From Dickeya oryzae (GTDB lineage Bacteria > Pseudomonadota > Gammaproteobacteria > Enterobacterales > Enterobacteriaceae), in contig NZ_ML762920.1 in the NCBI RefSeq assembly GCF_009372235.1, positions 775,298-839,297 of the forward strand: a stretch of DNA of 64,000 nt, written 5' to 3'. Below are positions 46,001 through 54,334 of the stretch, piece after piece. Position 1 is the stretch's first letter. Each line of letters starts with the position of its first letter. Below the pieces are notes generated by a model. The model ran no database searches and was not told the origin of the DNA. It saw only the letters and a list, made by a program, of their open reading frames with translations. The position numbers and the translations under genes are program-made.

Positions 46001-46281
46001 AGGCGAATGGGTTTTCCGGCGTTAAAACTGTGCTGAGGCGGACGACTTCGCCGGGTGAGCCGCACGGACGCGGCGAAAGACCGTGCCGTGCCAGACAAAA
46101 ACGTCGGGAACGTTTTTGAACAGCGTTTACGCTGGCCCGAAGGGCGAGCCCCAAGGATGGGGCGAGTAACCGCGTCACGGGCGGCCCGAACAGCGAAGGC
46201 GAACGCCGAAGGGACCGCGTAGCGGCACAGTTTAGCCACCAGCCAGAGGTCAAGGAGAGGCGGCGTTTAAGCCTCTCCTTG
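46001..46281. repeat. GC-rich dispersed intergenic repeat of the Dickeya/Pectobacterium type
   Basis: This region is made of nested inverted segments (for example GGGCGAGCCCC-AAGGATGGGGCGAGT) and ends in a perfect AAGGAGAGGC/GCCTCTCCTT hairpin at 46252-46280. I recall very similar intergenic sequences, with the ACTCGCCCCATCCTTGGGGC core, in many Dickeya and Pectobacterium genomes. Only one copy lies in the window, so repetition is from memory. Exact ends are not visible. Confidence 0.55.
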
Positions 46282-46412
46282 TCGTGCGTGCGATGAAATA
46301 GCAAAGAAACGATACCGCTTATCCCGCACGAAACCATTCACTGGTCAAACAGGCATCACCATTCACAAAACACCCCGGCTGTTTGTCAACAGCTGTAAAC
46401 GGCATTACGCCA

Positions 46413-47177
46413 TCAGGCTGCACGCAAACCGATAAAACCATAAGACAGAGACGGCCCAGTGACCGCGTCAGCACCGGCTTGTTTCAGGGTTTCCAGCACG
46501 TCCTCGCCGGAAACATGGAACTGCCATGCACGGCCCGGTGCGGCGTCAGCATGTTCTTCGGCGGTAAACTGCCCGGCCAGTTCCAGCGCCGACAGAAACG
46601 CCGTCATATCCGGCAGGTATGCCGTGAAACCATCACCTTTGAGCGCACTGGTGGCGATCCCCAGCCAATGGCAAATTGACGCTTTTATATGGATATCATC
46701 ACGATCCGCCTGGCGGGAACGTTCGATCAGCACCTCGGTTTCACGGTCCACCAGCCGGTCTGAAACAATCAGCGCGTCACCGTGTTGCCAGGCCTCGGGC
46801 GGACAATCCTTGTTAACCTGCCGCAGTGGAATATGCGGGTTGATCTCCATCGGGTAAATCCGGCACACCAACGGCCGACGCGCATAGATTCGACAGCGTA
46901 AGTCGTCGTCCAGATGCCGACACGGGCCAGGATTGTAAGCCGCAAAGGTAATAGCGATAAATGCCCGGGTCTCACCACTTATCACATCGCAAGAGCGTGA
47001 CTGGGCATGCTGCCGCTGCGCTGGCGGGATGCCGATACCATTTTGCAAAAACCCCTCCACCAGCACGATAATTTGCCCACCGTCCTGCGCCCATTCTTTC
47101 GCCTCAGTCAGAGTCAGGGGAACATGATGACCTATGCAGCATTTACCGCATTCCACACAAGAAAACGTTGTATTCAT
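46413..47177 (-). CDS. YkgJ-family cysteine-cluster protein
   Basis: This 254-residue protein begins with FSCVECGKCCIGHHVPLTLTEA, a zinc- or iron-binding Cys cluster, and continues with CRHLDDDLRCRIYARRPLVCRIYP, the rest of the Cys motif of the YkgJ/CxxCxxCC family. The ATG at 47177 is preferred over one at 47210 because the motif starts there. The C-terminal half is helical with no known motif. Role unknown; it lies alone between the repeat and the exported protease gene. Confidence 0.82.
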   Translation of the reverse strand: MNTTFSCVECGKCCIGHHVPLTLTEAKEWAQDGGQIIVLVEGFLQNGIGIPPAQRQHAQSRSCDVISGETRAFIAITFAAYNPGPCRHLDDDLRCRIYARRPLVCRIYPMEINPHIPLRQVNKDCPPEAWQHGDALIVSDRLVDRETEVLIERSRQADRDDIHIKASICHWLGIATSALKGDGFTAYLPDMTAFLSALELAGQFTAEEHADAAPGRAWQFHVSGEDVLETLKQAGADAVTGPSLSYGFIGLRAA

Positions 47178-47427
47178 CGATGATCGACTCTTAATTGACA
47201 CCACATGCACAAATCAGGAATAAGCCCGACAAGATGGAAGACGTCACCTAAACGTCATCCCAATGTCAGGGTTGCGTAAAGATATCGTCAGAATAACGAT
47301 AAGGATCGATCTTTTGATAAATTTACAAAATGCGGTGAACGTCAGACAGGAACAGGCCGTCTGCCTGACGACTATGAGGAGAAAGGGTCAGTAAAATCAG
47401 GGTCGGGTGAGGCGTTGAGGGAAAACG

Positions 47428-48117
47428 TTATCCCTTATCCCGGGGCGAACCATCATTGATGAAATAAACCACATCGGCGGCATGAATCTGTTCTTCGGTC
47501 GCGGTCGTTATGCCAATCTTTTCCGCTTCACTATTGCTCAGAAACAAATGTGCATCTTCGCTGTGTAACGCCTTGTTCATCGCCTCATCACTCAGCGTAG
47601 TACACTGCCGGTAAACGTTTTTTAGCATGTCGACATAATGCGAAGACCACTGCTGCTTAAGCTCCAGGCTGTCCGGTGTGCTACTTTTCTCGCTCTGGTT
47701 AACGGCTGGAGGATGGATAAGCAGGGTCGTATTCGGCAACATGACCCGGTTTTTGGCCCCACAGAACAGTACGGTAGCGGCAGAAGCCGTCATCGACATA
47801 TCAACGGTCGTCACCGGAATACGCGAGCTTTTTATCGCCAGATAAGCAACATGGGCACTGTCTAACTCACCGCCTCGACTATTGATATACAAATAGAGAT
47901 CGTGCGCGTTTTTAAAGCGCATATTCGCTTCATCCAGCGCCATCGTCAGCTCGGTCACTTTTTCTTCATTGATATTTCCGCTGAAATACATTTTTACTGC
48001 GCTCACGGCATCCGGCGCGACACCCGGTGTGGTGATCATTTTCAGCGTTGCCATCGCACTTGCAGGCAATACGGCCAACGGTAATAACGGCAGCAACAGG
48101 CAGAGGCGTTTCTTCAC
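47428..48117 (-). CDS. Exported ClpP-like serine protease
   Basis: This 229-residue protein has a clear Sec signal peptide (KKRLCLLLPLLPLAVLPASAMA) and a ClpP/crotonase-like fold: LYLYINSRGGELDSAHVAYLAI, TASAATVLFCGAKNRVMLPNTTLLIHPP, and SEDAHLFLSNSEAEKIGI. Ser112 and His135 align with the ClpP catalytic Ser and His; an Asp in SEDAHL could complete the triad. No ATPase partner is expected in the periplasm, so it acts alone or on unfolded substrates. It is divergent from hutC. A related group in other bacteria is annotated as ClpP-like without function. Confidence 0.75.
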   Translation of the reverse strand: MKKRLCLLLPLLPLAVLPASAMATLKMITTPGVAPDAVSAVKMYFSGNINEEKVTELTMALDEANMRFKNAHDLYLYINSRGGELDSAHVAYLAIKSSRIPVTTVDMSMTASAATVLFCGAKNRVMLPNTTLLIHPPAVNQSEKSSTPDSLELKQQWSSHYVDMLKNVYRQCTTLSDEAMNKALHSEDAHLFLSNSEAEKIGITTATEEQIHAADVVYFINDGSPRDKG

Positions 48118-48433
48118 GTTTATTTCCTCATCAGTTATCCGGGCTGTGGTGTGTCACACCGCCGAATGGCAGGCAATTCACTGTGTTACAGGCCCTTTGG
48201 CTTTGGAAATGCCAAAAGGTAACGGGATATGATGAAATGTGACGCCTCTGGCTCGACTCTCTCCGTTTTTACTGTCTTAGCTTTACTCCTTCGGTTTTTT
48301 ACTCCCTCGTTTTTACTACAACCTAAGCAAACGTCAGCCGCGACAAAAACCACCTCGCCTCACAGGTTGTCTATACAGGACTGGGCGTTGTTCGTTACAC
48401 TGCCATTATCTGTCGCCTTTTGAGGATAACGCC
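48118..48433. other. Divergent region between the exported protease and hutC
   Basis: These 316 bases have no supported gene. The right third carries the HutC operator at 48366-48379; the remainder has GC-mixed sequence with no other clear signals. Confidence 0.5.
48366..48379. promoter_or_regulatory. Candidate HutC operator in front of hutC
   Basis: GTTGTCTATACAGG keeps the TTGTCTATACA core of the other sites. It lies 54 bases before the hutC start, which suggests autorepression. Confidence 0.68.
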
Positions 48434-49183
48434 TTGACCGACCAGCAAACCGCGTCCCAACTTGCCGCGGCCATGAGTGATACCCCGGCCCCCATCTACC
48501 AGCGGGTAAAGCAAGCCATCATCAACCAGATTCGTAGCGGAGCCTGGCAATCACACCAACGGGTGCCGTCGGAAAGTGAGCTGGTCAACGAATTGGGTGT
48601 CAGCCGTATGACCATCAACCGGGCATTACGGGAACTGACCAGCGAAGGTTTTCTGGTGCGGATGCAGGGGGTGGGAACCTTTGTGGCTGAGCAGAAAGCC
48701 CATACCGCGATGCTGGAAGTTCACAACATCGCCGATGAAATTGCCGCACGCGGTCATCGCCACAGCAGCCAGGTACTGCTGCTCGAACGTCTCAGTGCCG
48801 ACGGCGATCAGGCCGCACAACTGGATATCGCGCCTGGGCAGCCACTGTTTCATTCGCAAATTGTGCACTATGAAAACGGCGTGCCGGTACAGTTGGAGAT
48901 CCGCTACGTGAATCCCCAGGTGGCACCGGATTATCTGCAACAGGATTTTACTGTTGTCACGCCACACAGTTACCTGAGCCGCGTGGCACCACTGACCGCC
49001 GGTGAGCACCGGGTTGAAGCGGTTGCTGCTGAACCACGCCAGCGCGAGCTACTGGCGCTGGACGAACAGGAACCCTGTCTGCTGATCCGCCGCCGGACCT
49101 GGCACGGCTCGCGGGTCGTTACCGCCGCGCGGCTGTTTTATCCCGGTTCCCGTTATCAATTGTTCGGACGGTTCGGCGGCTAA
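48434..49183 (+). CDS. hutC: GntR-family histidine-utilisation repressor HutC
   Basis: This 249-residue regulator has the winged helix APIYQRVKQAIINQIRSGAWQ...SESELVNELGVSRMTINRALRELTSEG and a C-terminal UTRA domain (LDIAPGQPLFHSQIVHYENGVPVQLE). This is the HutC pattern; the inducer in the family is urocanate. The start is probably the TTG at 48434 with GAGG eight bases upstream; an ATG at 48473 is the alternative. It should bind the CTTGT-N4-ACAAG sites listed here. Confidence 0.92.
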   Translation: MTDQQTASQLAAAMSDTPAPIYQRVKQAIINQIRSGAWQSHQRVPSESELVNELGVSRMTINRALRELTSEGFLVRMQGVGTFVAEQKAHTAMLEVHNIADEIAARGHRHSSQVLLLERLSADGDQAAQLDIAPGQPLFHSQIVHYENGVPVQLEIRYVNPQVAPDYLQQDFTVVTPHSYLSRVAPLTAGEHRVEAVAAEPRQRELLALDEQEPCLLIRRRTWHGSRVVTAARLFYPGSRYQLFGRFGG

Positions 49184-49883
49184 GCACCTATCCCATTCGG
49201 CTATTCTGGTGTCAGCCACCCACAGGCAGGGAAACGGCACCTTAGTGTTGAATGGGAATAGACGGTATATACCCAAAATAATTCGAGTTGCAGGACAACA
49301 CGCATGCGTGTTGAACAACGCCACGCGTTGGTCCCGAAGGGGCGAGGCCCATGAAGTGGGCCGAGTAACGCAGCCAACACACCTGCAACTTGAAGTATGA
49401 AGGGTATAGAGAAAAGCAGATGGAAGCGGTCTCGTTGCATCACAAGGGGAGACAAGTTCCACATCAATACCGAAGCCACCTGCTTTTATTCTTTTTTGCT
49501 CTTTTTATGTGCTATTTGTGACGATACAGGATATCCTCGCCGGCACAATTCACTTTGTTCAATAAAACACACTCAGTATTTTTACAAAAATAAAAAGATA
49601 ATGCAGCTTAAATATGTAGTAGCACTAAGATACATCGATTAATTCATCACGGCGCTTAACATTCACAAAAATATTCATTAACATAAAGCAGGCAAAACGT
49701 AACGCTTAATTGGTTGCTGACGTTAAAGAAACAAAAAAGTAAAATCAACTCTATAATAATTAAGCGCATAAAAATCATTTAATGCTTTAAATTTATCCAC
49801 CAATGTGACCGCAGATCAACTTTCACCGATATGAACACCGTTATTTTACCCTGAGTAGAGATTTATTAATAAAGGGGAATATC
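49184..49883. other. Intergenic region with a MITE-like element and AT-rich leader
   Basis: These 700 bases carry no supported gene. The left third is the palindromic element at 49268-49408; the right part is very AT-rich and should hold the promoter of the UlaA-like permease gene. Confidence 0.55.
49268..49408. repeat. MITE-like palindromic element with TATACCC ends
   Basis: The element begins TATACCCAAAATAATTCG and ends AGTATGAAGGGTATA; the ends and the inner GTTGCAGG/CCTGCAAC sequences are inverted repeats of each other. A perfect 18-base palindrome, CAACACGCATGCGTGTTG, lies inside at 49296-49313. The length (about 141 bases) and ends match a family of non-autonomous repeats I recall from Dickeya, Pectobacterium and Yersinia intergenic regions. 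It has no coding capacity. Confidence 0.72.
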
Positions 49884-51200
49884 GTGCTTCAATTTCTGAT
49901 TGAATTACTCAAAGACGCTGCCATATTGGTAAGTCTTTTCACCATGTTGGGAAATATTATTCAAAAGAAGAACATCAATGACATCATTACGTCAACAGTG
50001 AGAACCTATCTGGGTTTCATCATTCTGTTCGCCAGCGCAGACCTGCTTATCTCGCCGGCATTGAGTAACTTTTCAAAAATTTTCCTGACCGCTTTTCACG
50101 TCCAGGGTATCGTCCCCAACAATGAAGTGGTGATTGTTGTCGCGATGGAAAAACTCGGCAAGCTTTACTCTTCCGCCATTGCTGCCGGGCTTATCGGTGC
50201 CATGTTTTTCAATATCGTGCTGGCTAAAATCACACCACTGAAATATATCGTCCTTTCCGGGCATCATGTGTTCTTCATGGTCAGTTGTCTGACCATCATC
50301 GCCATGCTGCACGGCATCTCCGTTTCCAGCTCGGCGATATTGGCGACGCTTATTACCGGAGTGTGGTGTGTTATTTCTCCCGCCTTGCTGGTGCGCTATT
50401 GTCGACAAATTGAAAACTGTGATGCGTTGCGACAGTCCGGTGATTTCTCTATCGGTCAATTTGGTTCCACCAGTTATATGCTGGCTGGTTGGTTGGGCGA
50501 AAAATTCGGTAATAAAGAAGTCGACGCCGAGAAACTGGCTATTCCGACCAGTATCGGCTTCTTAAAAGATAAGCAGGTTTCAACCTTCTTTGTGATGTTG
50601 CTGTTTTTTGTTATCTCCTCACTGGTTGCCGGTGCTGAACACGTACAGGTCATCGCCGATGCCAGCCATAAAGATCACAGTCACACCAATATCTTTCTGT
50701 TTTTACTCAAACAAGCCGGGTTATTTTCAGCCGGGGTTTATATGCTGACCCGCGGTGTGCATATGTTTATCGAAGAACTGATTCCAGCGTTTAAAGGTAT
50801 CAGCGATAAAATCATTAAGAAATCCATTCCGGCGATTGAAATTTATTCACTGTTTCCTTATTCCAACAACGCTGTTTTCATCGGTTTTATCTGCTGCACC
50901 ATCAGTGGCTTCCTGACCATGATTTTGTTGCCGGTATTCGGTTACCCGGCCATGGTTCCCAGCCTGCTGTTCACCTTTGCCAGTGGCGGCGGCGCAGGCA
51001 TTATCGGTAATGCCACCGGTGGTATCCGTGGCGCGGTCATCGGTGCGGTGGCTTGCGGCATCATCTCTATTGCCGGTTCAGCGTTTATTTTCCAGCCGAT
51101 CCACGATGCGGGTGTCGATGCTCCGACCACCTACTCCACCACCGATTTCACGTTACTGGGCCTTTCGCTGCATAGCGTGTTGTCACTGTTGAATCGCTAA
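49884..51200 (+). CDS. Orphan UlaA/SgaT-like PTS EIIC-type permease
   Basis: This 438-residue protein has about eleven membrane helices and resembles the ascorbate-type PTS permeases: LGNIIQKKNINDIITSTVRTYLGF at the start, EIYSLFPYSNNAVFIGF, and FASGGGAGIIGNATGG. No EIIA or EIIB is encoded beside it, so it may transport without phosphorylation or borrow partners. The start is GTG at 49884 behind AAGGGGAAT. It is followed by a terminator and a CitA/CitB-type two-component pair, which probably controls it. Its substrate cannot be read. Confidence 0.82.
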   Translation: MLQFLIELLKDAAILVSLFTMLGNIIQKKNINDIITSTVRTYLGFIILFASADLLISPALSNFSKIFLTAFHVQGIVPNNEVVIVVAMEKLGKLYSSAIAAGLIGAMFFNIVLAKITPLKYIVLSGHHVFFMVSCLTIIAMLHGISVSSSAILATLITGVWCVISPALLVRYCRQIENCDALRQSGDFSIGQFGSTSYMLAGWLGEKFGNKEVDAEKLAIPTSIGFLKDKQVSTFFVMLLFFVISSLVAGAEHVQVIADASHKDHSHTNIFLFLLKQAGLFSAGVYMLTRGVHMFIEELIPAFKGISDKIIKKSIPAIEIYSLFPYSNNAVFIGFICCTISGFLTMILLPVFGYPAMVPSLLFTFASGGGAGIIGNATGGIRGAVIGAVACGIISIAGSAFIFQPIHDAGVDAPTTYSTTDFTLLGLSLHSVLSLLNR

Positions 51201-51239
51201 CGCGTTACCGCGACCTGCGTTATCACCAGAAACATTGAT

Positions 51240-51262
51240 GCGGCCTGAGGCAATCAGGCCGC
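51240..51262 (+). terminator. Terminator after the UlaA-like permease gene
   Basis: GCGGCCTGA, a short loop, then TCAGGCCGC form a strong hairpin followed by TTGTCTGTTT. It separates the permease from the two-component genes. Confidence 0.8.
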
Positions 51263-51387
51263 TTGTCTGTTTAAATAGCCCTACTCGCTCCTGTTTCCCG
51301 TGGCTCGCAAGCAATCAGATAGCGTACCCATACGGCAGGATGCGGCGGTCGTTATCTTTTGTACAACCATCACTGACGGAATACACC

Positions 51388-53001
51388 ATGTCAGAGGCCA
51401 TCACCCGCAGCGGCGAGCCAAGCAGCTCTTATAAGTATCAGATAATACTTTACTATTTCATCACATCGCTGGCCGTGGTGGTGGTGACCGGCTGCGCGGT
51501 TTTTCTCGTTATCAGTCATCTGCTGTATAACGACGTAGCGGATAAATCCAAGAATCTGGCGCTTATCCTCTCGCAGGACACGGCACTCAAGCAGGCGGTC
51601 CAGCATCGGGATCTGGCGATGTTGCGTAATCTTATCAGTCAACGCTACGCGCGCAGTGATGCGGATTTTATTGTCATCAGCGACCCGGATAACATCCGCC
51701 TCTACCATCCGGATCCGGCGCAGGTGAACCGGGTCATCAACGATAGCGGTAATATTGAACTGCTGCGCACCGGAAAAAGCTACACGGTCAACAATACCGG
51801 TTATTCTGGTGCCTCGGTCAAAACCCGCGCCCCTTTGCTGCTCGACGGTAAATTCATCGGCTATGTCTCGGTTGGGTATACGGAAGCGCACCGCCAGATC
51901 CTGCTGGAGGACTATTTCTCGCCATTCCTCGGCTTGCTGGTTGCCGTCTTTATTCTGATTTTACTCGGCGGTGTTTTTTCTTACCGTCTGCTGAAAAAGC
52001 AGATGTCTGGCCTGACGCCGGAGATGATCAATTATCGATACCAGGTACGCCGGGCCATTCTGCACGCCATTTACGATGGCGTGATCGCCGTCAGCCCGGA
52101 AGGCCGCATCATCGCCATCAATAACGCAGCCAAAAAGATGCTTGCTATCGACCATCCCAACAGTCCGCTGACCGGACACAGCATTACCGATTATGTCGTA
52201 CCGGCTGATTTCTTTTTATCCAGCGAACGTCAGGAATGCCATGATGTAGACGTGACCTTCAACGGCTCGACGTTTATCGCCAACCGCGCCATCATCCTCA
52301 ACCAGCAGGATGAATTTGCCGGTTTTGTCATTAGCCTGAGGGAAAGAACGAACGAAACGTTGATGACCAAACAGGTCAATCACATCAAACATGAAAGCGA
52401 AGAGCTGCGGGTTATCAGCCACGAATTCAAAAACCGGCTGGCGGTTATCTACGGCCTGCTCCAGTTAGGGGAATATGAGCGAGTCAGCCAGTATGTTGCG
52501 CAGGAAAACGCTCATCAACAGCAGCTTTATGACGCCATCATCCAGTCTTTCCACTGCCCCTGTGTTGCCGGGTTGATACTCGGTAAACTCGGGCGAGCGA
52601 GCGAACTGGGCATCGACCTGCAGATTGACCCGCTCTCTTGTTACACTGGAACAGATGCACCACTGAGCGCCGAGGAAATGGCCTGTATCATTGGCAACCT
52701 GCTGGATAACGCGCTGGAAGCCACGGTGAAAATGCCCGCCCATGCGCAATCTGTCGAACTTTATCTCAATGACAGCAGTGATGAAATCGTCTTGTCGGTG
52801 CAGGATAACGGCCCAGGGCTCGGTCAGGTGACAATAGAAGAGCTATTTATGAAAGGCACGACCAGCAAATCAGGCCGCCATCATGGTGTCGGTTTGTATC
52901 TGGTGCAGTCGCTGGTACAAAAGGCACAGGGCGTTTGTCTGGTTGATACAGACGGCGATAACGACGGCGCAGTATTTTCCGTTTATATACCCAAAGTTTA
53001 A
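51388..53001 (+). CDS. CitA/DcuS-type sensor histidine kinase
   Basis: This 537-residue protein has two membrane helices (about residues 20-45 and 175-198) enclosing a periplasmic PDC-type sensor domain with a VSVGYTEAHRQ motif at its end, then a PAS domain, the SpoOB-type dimerisation segment RVISHEFKNRLAVIYGLLQLGEY with the phosphorylated His, and the ATPase motifs NLLDNALEAT and DNGPGLG. The DcuS/CitA group senses small carboxylates. The start at 51388 is preferred; the in-frame ATG at 51235 lies in the terminator region. It is 23 bases before its response regulator. Confidence 0.9.
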   Translation: MSEAITRSGEPSSSYKYQIILYYFITSLAVVVVTGCAVFLVISHLLYNDVADKSKNLALILSQDTALKQAVQHRDLAMLRNLISQRYARSDADFIVISDPDNIRLYHPDPAQVNRVINDSGNIELLRTGKSYTVNNTGYSGASVKTRAPLLLDGKFIGYVSVGYTEAHRQILLEDYFSPFLGLLVAVFILILLGGVFSYRLLKKQMSGLTPEMINYRYQVRRAILHAIYDGVIAVSPEGRIIAINNAAKKMLAIDHPNSPLTGHSITDYVVPADFFLSSERQECHDVDVTFNGSTFIANRAIILNQQDEFAGFVISLRERTNETLMTKQVNHIKHESEELRVISHEFKNRLAVIYGLLQLGEYERVSQYVAQENAHQQQLYDAIIQSFHCPCVAGLILGKLGRASELGIDLQIDPLSCYTGTDAPLSAEEMACIIGNLLDNALEATVKMPAHAQSVELYLNDSSDEIVLSVQDNGPGLGQVTIEELFMKGTTSKSGRHHGVGLYLVQSLVQKAQGVCLVDTDGDNDGAVFSVYIPKV

Positions 53002-53024
53002 CCGATAGTTAGAAGATTAACGCT

Positions 53025-53717
53025 ATGGCAAACACGATCAGCGTCTTTTTGGTTGAGGACAATCACGACATGGCTTTCTTTATTGAAAGCTTCATCAGGA
53101 AACACCCTGAATTCCTGCTATTAGGCAGCGCAGACACGCTCGCAGATGCCCGAATAGCCATCGCCGCCCAAAAACCCGACCTCGTGATGCTGGATAACTA
53201 CCTGCCCGATGGCACCGGCATCGACATGATGAAGCATCTGCGTGCCACCCAACCGGAGGTCGACGTCATTTTTATTACCGCAGCCAACGACATCGAGACG
53301 ATCAAAGCGGCAATACGGCACGGTGCCAGTGATTATCTGGTCAAACCGTTCATACTGGAGCGACTGGAAGAGGCGCTGAAAAACTACCTGATGTTCAACA
53401 GAAAAGTCGCCCAGAAATCGCACCTGCAACAAGACGAGATAGACCGGGTCATACGTCAGAGCATTCCACATCATGTGCCTGCCGGGTTTACCTACCCAAA
53501 AGGTATCGACGAGTTGACGCTCAATCAGGTACGGGCGGCGTTTTCCGGCGAGCACACGCAGCACACCGCCGACAGCCTGAGCGATATGATTGGCATCAGT
53601 AAGTCTACCGCCCGGCGCTATCTGGAATACTGCAAAAACATTAAATTGCTGGAAGCCCACATTCAGCACGGCACCGTCGGGCGGCCTCAACGTTTTTACC
53701 GACTGGCGTTCAATTAA
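53025..53717 (+). CDS. CitB/DcuR-type response regulator
   Basis: This 230-residue protein has an N-terminal receiver domain with LVEDNHDMA and the phosphorylated Asp57 in VMLDNYLPDGTG, the conserved Lys in DYLVKPF, and a C-terminal helix-turn-helix SDMIGISKSTARRYLEYCK typical of the CitB group. It is the partner of the preceding kinase, and the upstream UlaA-like permease gene is the likely target. No cognate binding site could be recognised. Confidence 0.9.
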   Translation: MANTISVFLVEDNHDMAFFIESFIRKHPEFLLLGSADTLADARIAIAAQKPDLVMLDNYLPDGTGIDMMKHLRATQPEVDVIFITAANDIETIKAAIRHGASDYLVKPFILERLEEALKNYLMFNRKVAQKSHLQQDEIDRVIRQSIPHHVPAGFTYPKGIDELTLNQVRAAFSGEHTQHTADSLSDMIGISKSTARRYLEYCKNIKLLEAHIQHGTVGRPQRFYRLAFN

Positions 53718-53782
53718 CCAGCACCCGCATGGTAACGCGCACTCACTCACCGGGCATTGTCCCGGCTACCGGTGCAGGGGAA

Positions 53783-54334
53783 CTATCGTGCGTGGAGCGT
53801 GGCAAGGAGTAAGACTGCCTTGTCGTCATCAGGTATCCAGCTTGCCCCTGATGAACGCCACCATGCCCCCTCCCCGGCTGCCAGTCGGTGTGTGTTCGCA
53901 CACCAGTGGCCGGCCAGTACATAGGCGATGCCGTCGGTATCTGGCGTTTGCACCGTCGTCCCTTTGATGACCGAGACGTCGGCCCGGTAACCACCTCTTT
54001 CCACCATGATATTGAAGTCCAGGCTGAGGCCGCCGCACAGCCGCGCGGTGATAGCCTGTTCACCGCTAAAGGCAAACGGCTGATGCAACGTCAACCGGTG
54101 TTGCCAGCCTTCACCACAGAGTATGACACCCTCCCCAGACAACAGCGTAATCACCCGATCGACACCGGGGAAACGGGAAAAATCACCGTCTTTCTCGATG
54201 GTGGCGATACTGGCTCGCCAGGCAAAATCCCCATCAGGCTGATCAGAGGCTATACGGCAAATCTCACGGGTTTCACCACCGCCGTTTTTCCAGCGGCTGA
54301 CCGCCAGCCCATCCAAACTGAACTTTTGCATCAC
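53783..54334 (-). CDS. hutD: HutD-family protein
   Basis: This 183-residue cupin-like protein has KFSLDGLAVSRWKNGGGETREICRIASD at the start and FAWRASIATIEKDGDFSRFPGVDR, the HutD pattern. HutD limits hut gene expression in Pseudomonas, possibly by lowering free urocanate. It overlaps the hutF stop by four bases, so the two are co-translated. Its 3' end faces the response regulator. Confidence 0.9.
   Translation of the reverse strand: MMQKFSLDGLAVSRWKNGGGETREICRIASDQPDGDFAWRASIATIEKDGDFSRFPGVDRVITLLSGEGVILCGEGWQHRLTLHQPFAFSGEQAITARLCGGLSLDFNIMVERGGYRADVSVIKGTTVQTPDTDGIAYVLAGHWCANTHRLAAGEGAWWRSSGASWIPDDDKAVLLLATLHAR

Larger units (their letters stand above)
45749..46412. other. Gene-free stretch with HutC site and dispersed repeat
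   Basis: No gene is supported. The left part holds the HutC operator at 45801-45814; the middle and right parts are the GC-rich repeat listed at 46001-46281. Several overlapping open frames on both strands within the repeat are not genes. Confidence 0.65.

Noticed and set aside
45925-46337. Several overlapping open frames on both strands within the intergenic repeat
   Set aside because: They come from a GC-rich dispersed repeat with inverted segments, have no ribosome sites, and resemble no protein family that I know.
49397-49642. A small gene between the MITE-like element and the permease gene
   Set aside because: It begins inside the repeat, has no ribosome site, and is composed of low-complexity AT-rich codons.
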